A stretch of DNA of 64,000 bases, taken from positions 62,001 to 126,000 of the forward strand of contig CACVAX010000059.1 in assembly GCA_902727935.1 (NCBI GenBank), in the 5' to 3' direction. Shown here one piece after another: positions 19,810 through 27,680 of the stretch (its first letter is position 1; the number at the start of each line of letters is the position of its first letter). Origin of the DNA: an uncultured Sulfurovum sp. Its GTDB lineage: Bacteria; Campylobacterota; Campylobacteria; Campylobacterales; Sulfurovaceae. The position numbers were made by a program, and so were the translations under genes. The notes under the pieces were generated by a model, which was not told the DNA's origin, did not search any database, and saw nothing but the letters and a program-made list of their open reading frames with translations.

Positions 19810-21085
19810 TATAAAAGATGAAAGTTTTCAAGATGAATTTGATGAGTTGTTAAAGCGTGGAGCAATGGACATAGATGGCGTAACGCATATTGTCAAAGGT
19901 CTTCTTGATGAGATTAAAAATGAAGGAAACGCTGCATTAAGAGGACATATTACTAAGTTTGATAGATGGGAACCAAAGTCTGATGAAGCGTTGGCTGTTT
20001 CGGTGGAGTCGATGGAAAAGGCGTATCATAATATTGATGCCCAACTTAGAGATGCATTACATTTAGCCTATGATAGAATAGAAAACTATCATCAAAAACT
20101 CATGCCTAAATCGTGGTTTGACTATGAAAGAAATGGCACGATGTTAGGGCAGAAAGTTACGGCTGTGGATTCTGCTGGATTGTATATTCCTGGAGGAAAA
20201 GCTGCTTACCCTTCTTCATTATTGATGAATGCCATACCTGCTATTGTGGCTGGGGTAGAGGAGATAGTGGTTTGTACTCCTGCACCTGATGATGAACTCA
20301 ATGAACTTCTTTTAGCAGCTTGTCACTTATGTAAAGTTACTAAGGTATTTAAAGTAGGTGGGGCATCGGCTATTGGTGCGATGGCTTATGGTACAGAGAC
20401 TATTCCTAAAGTAGATGTGATTACGGGGCCGGGAAATATTTTTGTGGCAACGGCTAAAAAGTTGGTTTATGGAGAAGTAAATATTGATATGATTGCAGGC
20501 CCTAGCGAAATTGGTATTTTAGCTGATGAAACAGCCAGAGAAGATTTTATAGCCATGGATTTACTCTCCCAAGCAGAACATGATGAGATGGCATCGTCTA
20601 TTTTAATTACAACAGATGCTTCTTTAGCGTCTAAAGTGTCCGATAAAGTAGAAGAGTTTTTAGGAACATTATCTCGTGAAAAAATTGCACGTCAATCGAT
20701 TGAAGAACGTGGTGCAATTATTGTAACGAATACCATGGAAGAAGCCATTGATTTAATGAATCAAATCGCACCAGAACACTTAGAAGTACTTACAGCCAAT
20801 CCTATGGATTTGTTAGGTCAGATTAAACATGCTGGGGCTATTTTCTTAGGAGAGTATACGCCAGAGCCTATTGGTGATTATGTGGCTGGCCCAAACCATA
20901 CTTTACCTACAGGAGGGACAGCTAAGTTTTATTCACCTCTTTCAGTAGAACATTTCTTAAAGAAGTCATCCATTATCTCTATGACAAAAAAAGGCTTAAA
21001 TGAGATTGGTGATGCCTGTGCTTTAATGGCAAATACTGAAGGCTTGACTGCACATGAAGAGTCAGTTAGAATGAGATTAAAGTAA
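19793..21085 (+). CDS. hisD: Histidinol dehydrogenase
   Basis: A 430-residue zinc enzyme that oxidises L-histidinol to L-histidine in two NAD-dependent steps, the last of histidine biosynthesis. Signatures are 'SAGLYIPGGKAAYPSSLLMNAIPA', 'GGASAIGAMAYGTE', 'ITGPGNIFVATAKKLVYGEV', 'DLLSQAEHDE' (zinc Gln/His), 'APEHLEVL' and 'GPNHTLPTGGTAKF'. Length is typical. It begins with ATGATG behind AAAAGGAAAT, inside the end of the PLP enzyme gene, so it is translated with it. A hairpin lies between its stop and the convergent regulator. Confidence 0.96.
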   Translation: MMKIFSIKDESFQDEFDELLKRGAMDIDGVTHIVKGLLDEIKNEGNAALRGHITKFDRWEPKSDEALAVSVESMEKAYHNIDAQLRDALHLAYDRIENYHQKLMPKSWFDYERNGTMLGQKVTAVDSAGLYIPGGKAAYPSSLLMNAIPAIVAGVEEIVVCTPAPDDELNELLLAACHLCKVTKVFKVGGASAIGAMAYGTETIPKVDVITGPGNIFVATAKKLVYGEVNIDMIAGPSEIGILADETAREDFIAMDLLSQAEHDEMASSILITTDASLASKVSDKVEEFLGTLSREKIARQSIEERGAIIVTNTMEEAIDLMNQIAPEHLEVLTANPMDLLGQIKHAGAIFLGEYTPEPIGDYVAGPNHTLPTGGTAKFYSPLSVEHFLKKSSIISMTKKGLNEIGDACALMANTEGLTAHEESVRMRLK

Positions 21086-21102
21086 GATAAGTTTTGAAAG
21101 TG

Positions 21103-21128
21103 AGAGTTAAGCCTGAACACTTAACTCT
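21103..21128. terminator. Hairpin between convergent hisD and the regulator gene
   Basis: Arms AGAGTTAAG (21103-21111) and CTTAACTCT (21120-21128) pair perfectly around 8 bases, followed by TATGTTTT on the plus strand. It fills the 55-base gap between two converging genes and probably ends transcription from one or both. Confidence 0.5.
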
Positions 21129-21140
21129 TATGTTTTAATC

Positions 21141-21686
21141 TTAGAGGTTGTAAAAGTGTTTTAAAGCTCTAATAATCATGGCATTTTTAGAAATACTCTC
21201 ACCTTTTGCATCTTGATCAACTTGCTCATAAAGGTCAAGAGGTAGTGTAATAGAGAAGATTTTTGTTCTGTTTTTCTTTTGCTTTTTGATGTCAGCAACG
21301 ATGTCTTTAAGTACGTCAATCATTTTATCAGTATCAATTGGTTTTCTAATAAAGTTATTAACACCAATTTTAACAGCCTCTGAAATATTTCCCATATCGT
21401 TACTAGCTGAAACAATTACAATAATTTGTTTAGGGTTGATTTCTCTAATTTCTTTGGCAACTTCAAGTCCACTTTTTCCTGGTAAAATAATATCAATGAA
21501 GATAATGTCTGGGCTGTGTTGTTCAAAAAGTTGCATGGCAGAAGCTGCATCTGTCGCAGAGTGAACTTCTGAGAAAAAGTTTTTAAGAGTGGTACACATC
21601 AACTCATTTGTTTCTGGTTCATCCTCTAATACCAACGTTTTGAGTTTTTTTGTCTCTTCTACAATTTTCATTAAGTCATTATTCAT
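21141..21686 (-). CDS. Response regulator: receiver domain fused to a ribbon-helix-helix DNA-binding domain
   Basis: The start is taken at ATG 21686 (181 aa), preceded by GGAAAGAAC, rather than 14 codons upstream. Residues 16-130 form a CheY-like receiver with the acidic pair Glu21/Asp22, phosphoacceptor Asp65 in 'IIFIDIILPGKSG', Ser93/Ser95 in 'IVSAS' and Lys115 in 'IRKP', so it can be phosphorylated. Residues 141-181 ('TKIFSITLPLDLYEQVDQDA' then 'SISKNAMIIRALKHFYNL') look like a CopG/Arc-type ribbon-helix-helix motif, where the strand 'IFSITLP' would contact DNA. Most response regulators use winged-helix or HTH outputs, so this pairing is uncommon. No kinase gene is adjacent. Palindromes upstream (21723-21732, 21767-21776) could be its own operators. 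Confidence 0.8.
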   Translation of the reverse strand: MNNDLMKIVEETKKLKTLVLEDEPETNELMCTTLKNFFSEVHSATDAASAMQLFEQHSPDIIFIDIILPGKSGLEVAKEIREINPKQIIVIVSASNDMGNISEAVKIGVNNFIRKPIDTDKMIDVLKDIVADIKKQKKNRTKIFSITLPLDLYEQVDQDAKGESISKNAMIIRALKHFYNL

Positions 21687-21722
21687 GTTCTTTCCTATTC
21701 CTTTTTTTATTTTAATAGATTG

Positions 21723-21776
21723 TAACATGTTAACTATTAAGTTAGATTAAAACCTAATAAAATAGGTTACATGTTA
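21723..21776. promoter_or_regulatory. Paired ACATGTTA motifs upstream of the receiver-RHH gene
   Basis: A perfect 10-bp palindrome TAACATGTTA lies at 21723-21732, and a near copy TTACATGTTA at 21767-21776, 44 bases centre to centre (about four helical turns). Both lie 37-90 bases before the regulator's start codon. Short palindromes in phased pairs fit ribbon-helix-helix operators; this is inferred from pattern only. Confidence 0.35.
21751..21768 (-). terminator. Small hairpin after the metX-xseB-nitrilase operon
   Basis: Six-base arms AACCTA/TAGGTT with a 6-base loop. Read on the minus strand, the stem follows the nitrilase-like gene by 50 bases and is followed by TTAATCT. It is a weak candidate terminator and overlaps the second ACATGTTA motif. 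Confidence 0.35.
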
Positions 21777-21817
21777 TTCATTTTTAGAATTATTTACAAA
21801 AATAAACATAAATAATA

Positions 21818-22633
21818 CTAAAGGGAATTTCGAAGTTCTAATTCCTCTTCAAATCCCCAGTTTTCTTTGTGTTCTTCAATGACACCTTTAGAAATGGTTT
21901 CGATTAACATGGACTCTTTATCTTCGAGCATCATGTATATTTCTCCTGTGGGTTCTACCAACATACTGTCGCCATAGAATTTCCATTTTACTTCCTTTTC
22001 TTTGAATTCTCCTAGACGATTTGCACGTAAAATATAACAACCATGAAGAAAAGCCTTGGTACGTATGATTTCACGCCAACGATTATGTGATTCAAATGTA
22101 GAGGCTGTTGGAAGTAGGACTAAGTCAATTTTATTTTTAGTGACTTCTTCCCAAAAAGGGTCAAAATGTAATTCAAATCCAGCCATGACCATAACATTGA
22201 ATTCATCAATTTTAAAATGAAGAGGAGCTTTTAATTTAGCAATAGGATTACTAAACATTTCTTTTTCATTCCAATGTTTATAGGGCATTAAAATCTGTTG
22301 TTCATAATAAACAACGGATTTAGCTGTAATTTTTACTATGGTTTTAATATATTGGTTATCTTTAATAATAATAATTGGAGCTACGAAAAACATTTGGTAT
22401 TTAATGGCAAATTTTTTAAGCAGCTCAATGTGTTTATCACTTTGTTCTTGAACCATATTGATGGGCATATCTGGAAGTTCTTTAAAGAAGTGATTAAGAA
22501 CATATTCTCCTAAAAGTACCAGCTTGACCCCTCGACTATAAGCATTTCTAAGATAGAACTCTAGTTTGGTTGCTTGCATACCCAAAGTAGGAAGCTGTAA
22601 AGCTGCAATGGTTAAGGTTTTACTATTTGGCAT
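21818..22633 (-). CDS. Nitrilase-fold (carbon-nitrogen hydrolase) protein lacking the catalytic cysteine
   Basis: A 271-residue protein with the nitrilase superfamily layout. Glu43 ('LLGEYV') and Lys119 ('LMPYKHWNEKEMF') match the first two members of the Glu-Lys-Cys triad. Where active members read 'ICYD' or 'ICWD', this one reads 'AGFELHF', so the nucleophilic Cys is replaced by Gly152; no other Cys is near. The fold around it is intact ('VLLPTASTFESHNRWREIIRTKAFLHGCYILRANR' corresponds to the usual tail). It is therefore likely non-catalytic or has a different chemistry. It overlaps the stop of xseB (TAATG), forming an operon with metX and xseB. The function is unknown. Confidence 0.82.
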   Translation of the reverse strand: MPNSKTLTIAALQLPTLGMQATKLEFYLRNAYSRGVKLVLLGEYVLNHFFKELPDMPINMVQEQSDKHIELLKKFAIKYQMFFVAPIIIIKDNQYIKTIVKITAKSVVYYEQQILMPYKHWNEKEMFSNPIAKLKAPLHFKIDEFNVMVMAGFELHFDPFWEEVTKNKIDLVLLPTASTFESHNRWREIIRTKAFLHGCYILRANRLGEFKEKEVKWKFYGDSMLVEPTGEIYMMLEDKESMLIETISKGVIEEHKENWGFEEELELRNSL

Positions 22634-22833
22634 TACTCTTGCTTAGTATTGTTTTTTTCAATGGTCTCAATTTTTATTTTAGCCTCTTCAATCATTTTTT
22701 GAGCCTCTTTAATTTGAGTGAGACCATCTTCATAAAGCTTTAAGCTCTCTTCTAAAGTAATCTCTGGATTGAGTAATTCATTAAGTATCTTTTTTGACGC
22801 TTCTAGTTTTTGTTCAAATGTTTGGGTGGGCAT
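22633..22833 (-). CDS. xseB: Exodeoxyribonuclease VII small subunit
   Basis: A 66-residue, highly helical acidic/basic protein with the XseB pattern: 'TFEQKLEASKKILNELLNPEITLEESLKLYEDGL' then 'IKEAQKMIEEAKIKIETIE'. XseB helices decorate the large subunit XseA, and together they degrade single-stranded DNA in mismatch repair and recombination. No xseA lies in the window. The gene lies 15 bases after metX and overlaps the next start by one base, so it is translated within the same operon. Confidence 0.9.
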   Translation of the reverse strand: MPTQTFEQKLEASKKILNELLNPEITLEESLKLYEDGLTQIKEAQKMIEEAKIKIETIEKNNTKQE

Positions 22834-22848
22834 AGTTTAACCTTTGTC

Positions 22849-23949
22849 TTAATTTTTTGCTAATTCATCTCTGATAATTGTATCAAACTTGTCTATTTCG
22901 ACAAGAAAAGCATCATGACCATAATTACTGTCTATTTCATGATAGGAAGATTGTTGTGCATTTCTTTGTAACATGACATGTACATGTTCCATCTCTTTTG
23001 GAAAAAATAGATAATCACCTTTAAAAGATATTAGCGTGACATCAGCTTTAATCCTAGAAATCGCTTCATGCAAAGAGTCATAGCCTCTACTTAAGCTATA
23101 AGTATTAATGGCTTTGACAATGTAGAGGTAAGAGAGTGGGTCAAAAATCCTTGAAAAGTTATTGGTGTTGTACTCCATGTAACGTTCTACTTCATAGCGT
23201 CCAAAAAGTTCAAAAAGTCCATCATTATTGACATAGTTTCTACCAAATTTATTATTCATGGAATCGGGAGATAGATAGGAGATATGACCTGCTATTCGTC
23301 CAATGGCCAAGCCATCTAAACCATCTTCTATAAAGGCATCTTTTTCATAGTTTCCATTGTCAAATCTTGGGTCTCTGCGAATGGCTTCCATAGCAACTTT
23401 ATTAAACCCCATTGTCCAAGGTTGTGTGGCATAAGTAGCAGCCAATGAGATGATTTTATCTGAAAAGTTTGGATAGTCAACAGCGAACTGTAAGGCTTGC
23501 ATACCTCCCATAGACCCTCCAACAATGGCATAGAGATGATGTATGCCCAGTTGTGAGAGGAGTTGTTTTTGGGCTTTAATCATGTCTTTAATGGTTAAAA
23601 CAGGAAATTTTAGGCGAAAAGGTCGTTGTTTGGGATAGTCATTGTCCATGGGAGAAGTACTTCCAAAACATGAGCCTAATACATTGGTAGAGATAACAAA
23701 GTACTTATTTGTATCTATGGCTTTTCCATCACCAATCAGTCTGTCCCACCAACCAGCTTTACTTTCATTTTCATGTTTTCCTGCTGCATGTGCTGAACCA
23801 CTTAGGGCATGACAAATTAAGATAACATTGGAAGCATCAGGATTAAGTTCTCCATAGGTCTCATAGGCAATTTTGTAGGGTTCTAAGATTCTTCCACTTT
23901 CCAGATAGAGAGGACTGGTAAAATGGGCAACGTGGGTTTCTAATTTCAT
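22849..23949 (-). CDS. metX: Homoserine O-acetyltransferase
   Basis: The start at ATG 23949 (366 aa) fits the family; the frame stays open 15 codons further upstream to 23994, and no good ribosome site decides. It is an alpha/beta hydrolase-fold enzyme that acetylates L-homoserine with acetyl-CoA, committing it to methionine. 'HALSGSAHAAG', 'GWWDRLIG', 'VLGSCFGSTSP' and the nucleophile elbow 'GGSMGG' (Ser146) are diagnostic. The Asp and His of the triad are in 'SFKGDYLFFP' and 'YGHDAFLVE'. The product is used by MetY, encoded 1 kb away on the same strand. It heads the metX-xseB-nitrilase operon. Confidence 0.94.
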   Translation of the reverse strand: MKLETHVAHFTSPLYLESGRILEPYKIAYETYGELNPDASNVILICHALSGSAHAAGKHENESKAGWWDRLIGDGKAIDTNKYFVISTNVLGSCFGSTSPMDNDYPKQRPFRLKFPVLTIKDMIKAQKQLLSQLGIHHLYAIVGGSMGGMQALQFAVDYPNFSDKIISLAATYATQPWTMGFNKVAMEAIRRDPRFDNGNYEKDAFIEDGLDGLAIGRIAGHISYLSPDSMNNKFGRNYVNNDGLFELFGRYEVERYMEYNTNNFSRIFDPLSYLYIVKAINTYSLSRGYDSLHEAISRIKADVTLISFKGDYLFFPKEMEHVHVMLQRNAQQSSYHEIDSNYGHDAFLVEIDKFDTIIRDELAKN

Positions 23950-24110
23950 TAGTAGAATTTTATCTAATTTGTACTTTATAATCATATTTGTCATTTAAAA
24001 AATAAGTATTTTAAAATATTTAATATTTTCTTATCAACAAATCATATGATTTATAGTTTTATTTAGTGCTAGTATGCTAGAATAGTTTTTAATTCAAAGG
24101 AGCTATAATT

Positions 24111-24941
24111 ATGAAAATTAAGATTTTGTTATTAATGATATTGGCAACAGCCCAACTTTTAGCTGTGAGTCAAAAAAGTATAGAATTTTATGTGAAACAG
24201 TATATGGAAAAAAAGATGAACTCTTCAGTGCAAAGTATAGAGACTTTATCGAGCTACCCCATAGACGGAACAAATGGTTGGAAAGTTTATTTTTTAGCCT
24301 TAGATTTAGATATTAATATGGGTGGTAAAATCGTAGCTCAAAAATTAAATCAAGTGGTTTTTAATAAAGGAGGCAAGATAGCTTTTTCTTTAAAAGATAA
24401 ACAAGGAAAAGATTATGCCAAAATTTTAAAGCCAAAAGTACCTGCAAGTGCGTATGATGATAAACATTTACTCGCTGGTAACGCCGATGCGAGACATAAG
24501 ATTTTACTCATGTCTGACCCTTTTTGCCCATTTTGTCAAGAGATTGTGCCAACATTAATTGAAACGGTTCAGAAAAATCCTAAACTTTTTGCTTTGTACT
24601 ATTATCATTTACCTCTTTTACGTATTCATCCAGCTTCGGACATAACCACCAAAGCAATGCATGTTTTTCAGGAAAAAGGGCAGACCAGAAGGTTAAAGCA
24701 ATGTTATCATCTATTAGTGAGTGAGAAAGAGACGAACCCACAAGTTATTTTAAAAGCAATTGCTAATAAAACAGGGGTTTATTTTACAGAACAAGAGTTA
24801 AATACCCAAGAGATTCAACGTGCCTTAGCCTTTGATAAGGCAATGAAAAAGCGTTTAATGGTTACAGGAACACCTACTATATTTATAGATGGTATTTGGG
24901 ATCCAACACGTTTTAAATACAAAGAGTATTTATTACATTAA
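24111..24941 (+). CDS. Periplasmic DsbC/DsbG-like thiol-disulfide protein
   Basis: A 276-residue exported protein (signal peptide 'KIKILLLMILATAQLLA'). The N-terminal 25-110 region resembles a dimerisation domain. The thioredoxin fold carries the redox pair Cys139/Cys142 in 'DPFCPFCQEIVP' and the cis-Pro loop 'GTPTIFIDG'. DsbC-like proteins isomerise or reduce disulfides in the periplasm. The CPFC active site differs from the CGYC of E. coli DsbC, so an oxidoreductase role other than isomerase is possible. It stands alone between convergent met genes, with AAAGGAG before its start. Confidence 0.85.
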   Translation: MKIKILLLMILATAQLLAVSQKSIEFYVKQYMEKKMNSSVQSIETLSSYPIDGTNGWKVYFLALDLDINMGGKIVAQKLNQVVFNKGGKIAFSLKDKQGKDYAKILKPKVPASAYDDKHLLAGNADARHKILLMSDPFCPFCQEIVPTLIETVQKNPKLFALYYYHLPLLRIHPASDITTKAMHVFQEKGQTRRLKQCYHLLVSEKETNPQVILKAIANKTGVYFTEQELNTQEIQRALAFDKAMKKRLMVTGTPTIFIDGIWDPTRFKYKEYLLH

Positions 24942-24948
24942 TTTTATG

Positions 24949-24973
24949 GGAGCAGAATTTAGATGTCTGCTCC
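24949..24973. terminator. Hairpin between convergent dsbC-like and metY genes
   Basis: GC-rich arms GGAGCAGA (24949-24956) and TCTGCTCC (24966-24973) pair perfectly around a 9-base loop in the 52-base gap between the two stops. It is probably a shared terminator, though neither side has a clear U-run. Confidence 0.5.
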
Positions 24974-24993
24974 TACCAGCATTTTGAGACTTC

Positions 24994-26253
24994 TTATGAA
25001 AGTGCTTGTTCTAAATCTGCAATTAAGTCTTCACTATCTTCTAAACCTACGGATAAGCGAATTAATCCACCAGCAATACCACAATCTACAAGTTCTTGTG
25101 CTGATAACTGCTGATGGGTAGTACTCGCAGGATGGGTAATAATTGATTTAGAATCTCCAATATTGACCACCACTTTAAATATCTCTGTTTTGTCAGCAAT
25201 GCCTTGTGCTATCTCTTTTGATTCTACTTCAAATGAAAGTAGACCAGAAGCCCCTTTAGTGAAATATTTGTTAGCCAAAGCATGATTGGCATTTGATTTT
25301 AAACCAGGATAATTAACCGATTTTACTTTTGGATGGGTTTCTAAATATTGGGCTATTTCTAAAGCAGAGTTTGAATGCTGTTGCATACGTAAAGGCAGGG
25401 TTTCTATCCCTTGAATATAGAGCCATGAGTTAAATGGACTAGGCGTAGCACCAAGATCACGAAGGAGGGCTAAACGTACTCTAAGCGTAAATGGAGGTAA
25501 TGGTAAATCTGAATAAACCAAACCATGGTAAGAAGCATCTGGTTCATTAAAGTGAGCATAACGAGGGTTGTCTTTAATTAAATCGACTAAACCTTCTCTT
25601 TCTACAATAATGCCACCAATAGCCAAACCTTGACCAGTGGTGTATTTACTAGCACTATGCACCACTATGTCACAACCAAGAGTAAGAGGTTTACATAAAA
25701 TAGGCGTGGCTACCGTATTGTCAACACAGGTCATAATGTTATGTTTTTTGGCAATGGCGACAATGGCTTCAAAATCGGCTACATCAATGCTTGGGTTGGT
25801 GATGCTTTCAAAAAGAATTATTTTTGTTTTTGCATCAATTAGGGCTTCGATTTCAGATGGATTATTAACATTAAAATAACGGGTTTCAATTCCAAATCTT
25901 TTAATGGTATGACCTGTTAGGGTGGTTGTTCCACCATATACTTGTGAGGCTACCACTATATTGTCTCCAGCTTCAGCTACATTGGCAATGGCATAAAAAA
26001 TTGCAGCCATTCCAGAAGCTGTACCAACAGCTCCACCACCTTGTTCAAGTGCATTAAAACGTTTTTCAAATACATCCGTGGTAGGATTCATAAGACGTGT
26101 ATAAATGTTACCTAACTCTTTTAGGGCAAAAAGATTGGCAGCGTGTTCAGTGTTTCTAAATTCATAAGCTGTTGTTTGGTAAATTGGTACAGCCATTGTT
26201 CCTTGGGCATCTTTTTCATACCCAGCATGAATGGCTAGTGTTTGTTCGTTCAT
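24994..26253 (-). CDS. metY: O-acetylhomoserine sulfhydrylase
   Basis: A 419-residue PLP enzyme of the Cys/Met metabolism family. It makes homocysteine from O-acetylhomoserine and sulfide, so it assimilates sulfide directly into methionine. 'TLAIHAGYEKD', 'NIYTRLMNPTTDVFEKR', 'TASGMAAIFYA', the PLP lysine Lys203 in 'VVHSASKYTTGQG' and 'RLSVGLEDSEDLIADL' are diagnostic. The length, about 420-430, separates it from the shorter cystathionine synthases (about 380). AAGGA precedes the start. It lies close to metX, which makes its substrate, but is a separate transcription unit. Confidence 0.95.
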   Translation of the reverse strand: MNEQTLAIHAGYEKDAQGTMAVPIYQTTAYEFRNTEHAANLFALKELGNIYTRLMNPTTDVFEKRFNALEQGGGAVGTASGMAAIFYAIANVAEAGDNIVVASQVYGGTTTLTGHTIKRFGIETRYFNVNNPSEIEALIDAKTKIILFESITNPSIDVADFEAIVAIAKKHNIMTCVDNTVATPILCKPLTLGCDIVVHSASKYTTGQGLAIGGIIVEREGLVDLIKDNPRYAHFNEPDASYHGLVYSDLPLPPFTLRVRLALLRDLGATPSPFNSWLYIQGIETLPLRMQQHSNSALEIAQYLETHPKVKSVNYPGLKSNANHALANKYFTKGASGLLSFEVESKEIAQGIADKTEIFKVVVNIGDSKSIITHPASTTHQQLSAQELVDCGIAGGLIRLSVGLEDSEDLIADLEQALS

Positions 26254-26298
26254 TATTAAAATCCTTGTCTATTATTTGAGAAGATTATAACTAAAGAT

Positions 26299-26892
26299 TT
26301 ATTTATATTCTATGTTATCAATATCTAATTTTCGATTTTCAAAGGGTTCTATAACAGTTGAGATTTCATTGAGCCTATAAGTGAGTGGGAAACCAATAGT
26401 TGAATTTTTTGCTGTACTTTCCAAGATATAATAAGGCTTATTATTGAGATAAAGGGCTTTTTTAGATTTTATCTTGTCTAAAGCAACAATCACAAAAATA
26501 TGTTGAGGTACTAAAACAAAATAACTTTCAATATTTAAAGTATGCAATAGCGAAATGAGTAAATTACTTTTATCATCACAGTCTCCAAAATTTTTTTGAA
26601 TGGTCTCTTGTGGGGAGTGGGCTGTGTAGTTATTAATAACATAAGGAATATTGGTAATATAGTCTAAGATGTTTTGAACACGACAGATATCATTTAGGCA
26701 ATTTTGTGTAAGTTGATGGGCTAATGCGTCCAGTTTGGCATTTGTGGTGGTACTGTTAACATAAGTACCTTCATTTGTTCCTGTATGTCTTCGGTTGACA
26801 ACATCGATAGCTTGGCTAAAAAGGTAGAGAAAATAAAGGGCTAAAACTCCCAACACTATTTTGGAAAGTGTGTGGGAAAGTTTTACAGACAT
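26299..26892 (-). CDS. Membrane-anchored transglutaminase-like protein
   Basis: A 197-residue protein with one N-terminal membrane helix (residues 10-28, 'VLGVLALYFLYLFSQAID'). A transglutaminase-like cysteine-protease fold follows: Cys in 'NFGDCDDKSNLLISLL', His in 'LVPQHIFVIVAL', and a later Asp or Asn such as in 'YYILESTA'. Such proteins cleave or crosslink peptides at the membrane, but many are uncharacterised. It overlaps the RidA stop by one base (TAATG), so it is translationally coupled to ridA. No role for the pairing is known to me. Confidence 0.75.
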   Translation of the reverse strand: MSVKLSHTLSKIVLGVLALYFLYLFSQAIDVVNRRHTGTNEGTYVNSTTTNAKLDALAHQLTQNCLNDICRVQNILDYITNIPYVINNYTAHSPQETIQKNFGDCDDKSNLLISLLHTLNIESYFVLVPQHIFVIVALDKIKSKKALYLNNKPYYILESTAKNSTIGFPLTYRLNEISTVIEPFENRKLDIDNIEYK

Positions 26893-27281
26893 TACATATG
26901 ATATTCTGTATTAGCCAAGGCGATACATTCAATTTCAATCAGTACATTTTTAGGCAATGTTTTAACAGCAACCGTACTTCTTGCAGGTTGATGATGACCA
27001 AAATGATGTGCATAAACTTCATTGACAGCTGCAAAATCATCCATATCGGCTAAGAAAATAGTGGTTTTAATGACATCATTAAAATGAGCACCAGCAGCCT
27101 CTAGCACATAATAAAGGTTTTTGATAACTTGATGGGTTTGATTAACCACATCATCAGCAACCACGACACCTGTTTCATCCATTGCAATTTGCCCTGAAGT
27201 ATAAATCATACCATTTGCCACCACAGCTTGTGAATATGGACCAATAGCAGCAGGTGCTTTGTCTGTTGAGATGAATTTCAT
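26892..27281 (-). CDS. ridA: RidA family reactive intermediate deaminase
   Basis: The start is at ATG 27281 (129 aa); an in-frame extension to 27410 is spurious, because AGGAAAAAA stands before 27281 and the family begins 'MKFISTDKAPAAIGPYSQAV'. RidA hydrolyses reactive enamine/imine intermediates from PLP enzymes such as those encoded nearby. The signature 'ARSTVAVKTLPKNVLIEIECIAL' carries the Arg and Glu that bind the substrate carboxylate. It is the first gene of a pair with the transglutaminase-like protein and follows the small lipoprotein gene by 13 bases. Confidence 0.93.
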   Translation of the reverse strand: MKFISTDKAPAAIGPYSQAVVANGMIYTSGQIAMDETGVVVADDVVNQTHQVIKNLYYVLEAAGAHFNDVIKTTIFLADMDDFAAVNEVYAHHFGHHQPARSTVAVKTLPKNVLIEIECIALANTEYHM

Positions 27282-27294
27282 TTTTTTCCTTAAA

Positions 27295-27630
27295 TTAGTT
27301 GTTTTCGTAAAAGATATAAGAAGTTGAGTAATCTGAAAACTCAAAATAAACTTTGTTCTCCCCAGCATCTTTTTTGTTGTTAAAGTTTTTATCATTGTAG
27401 CCATAACCAAATCGGTATGGACGCTCTACATTCACACCCGTTCCTGTAGCTGTTGAAAGTTTATCAATTTTAATAAATCTTTTAACCAGTTTATCACCAG
27501 CATACACATCAAGTGTTCCATCAGTTCCTGTCCAGTTTTGAATAGAACGGCTTAATTTATTTTGGGTCTCTTGGGTACATCCATTGAATAGTAGTAGAAA
27601 AATAGTAATAAGTGCCAGTTTTAATTTCAT
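27295..27630 (-). CDS. Small conserved lipoprotein of unknown function
   Basis: A 111-residue protein with a signal peptide and lipobox-like 'FNGC' (Cys18). The mature part starts 'TQETQNKLSRSIQNWTGTDG', followed by beta-strand-rich sequence ('LDVYAGDKLVKRFIKIDKLST', 'YRFGYGYNDKN', 'KVYFEFSDYSTSYIFYE'). It is probably anchored in the outer or inner membrane and faces the periplasm. AAGGA stands right before the start. It lies 13 bases upstream of ridA on the same strand and may be co-transcribed. I do not recognise a family. Confidence 0.75.
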   Translation of the reverse strand: MKLKLALITIFLLLFNGCTQETQNKLSRSIQNWTGTDGTLDVYAGDKLVKRFIKIDKLSTATGTGVNVERPYRFGYGYNDKNFNNKKDAGENKVYFEFSDYSTSYIFYENN

Positions 27631-27680
27631 TTTTTTTCCTTTGAAAAGTAATTGTAGTATTTTAACACAAGAGTATTAAC

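Noticed and set aside
23950-24110. SAM-type riboswitch before metX
   Set aside because: The gap is short and A/T-only, with none of the conserved helices or GC-rich junctions of SAM riboswitches; the metY leader (26254-26298) is too short as well.
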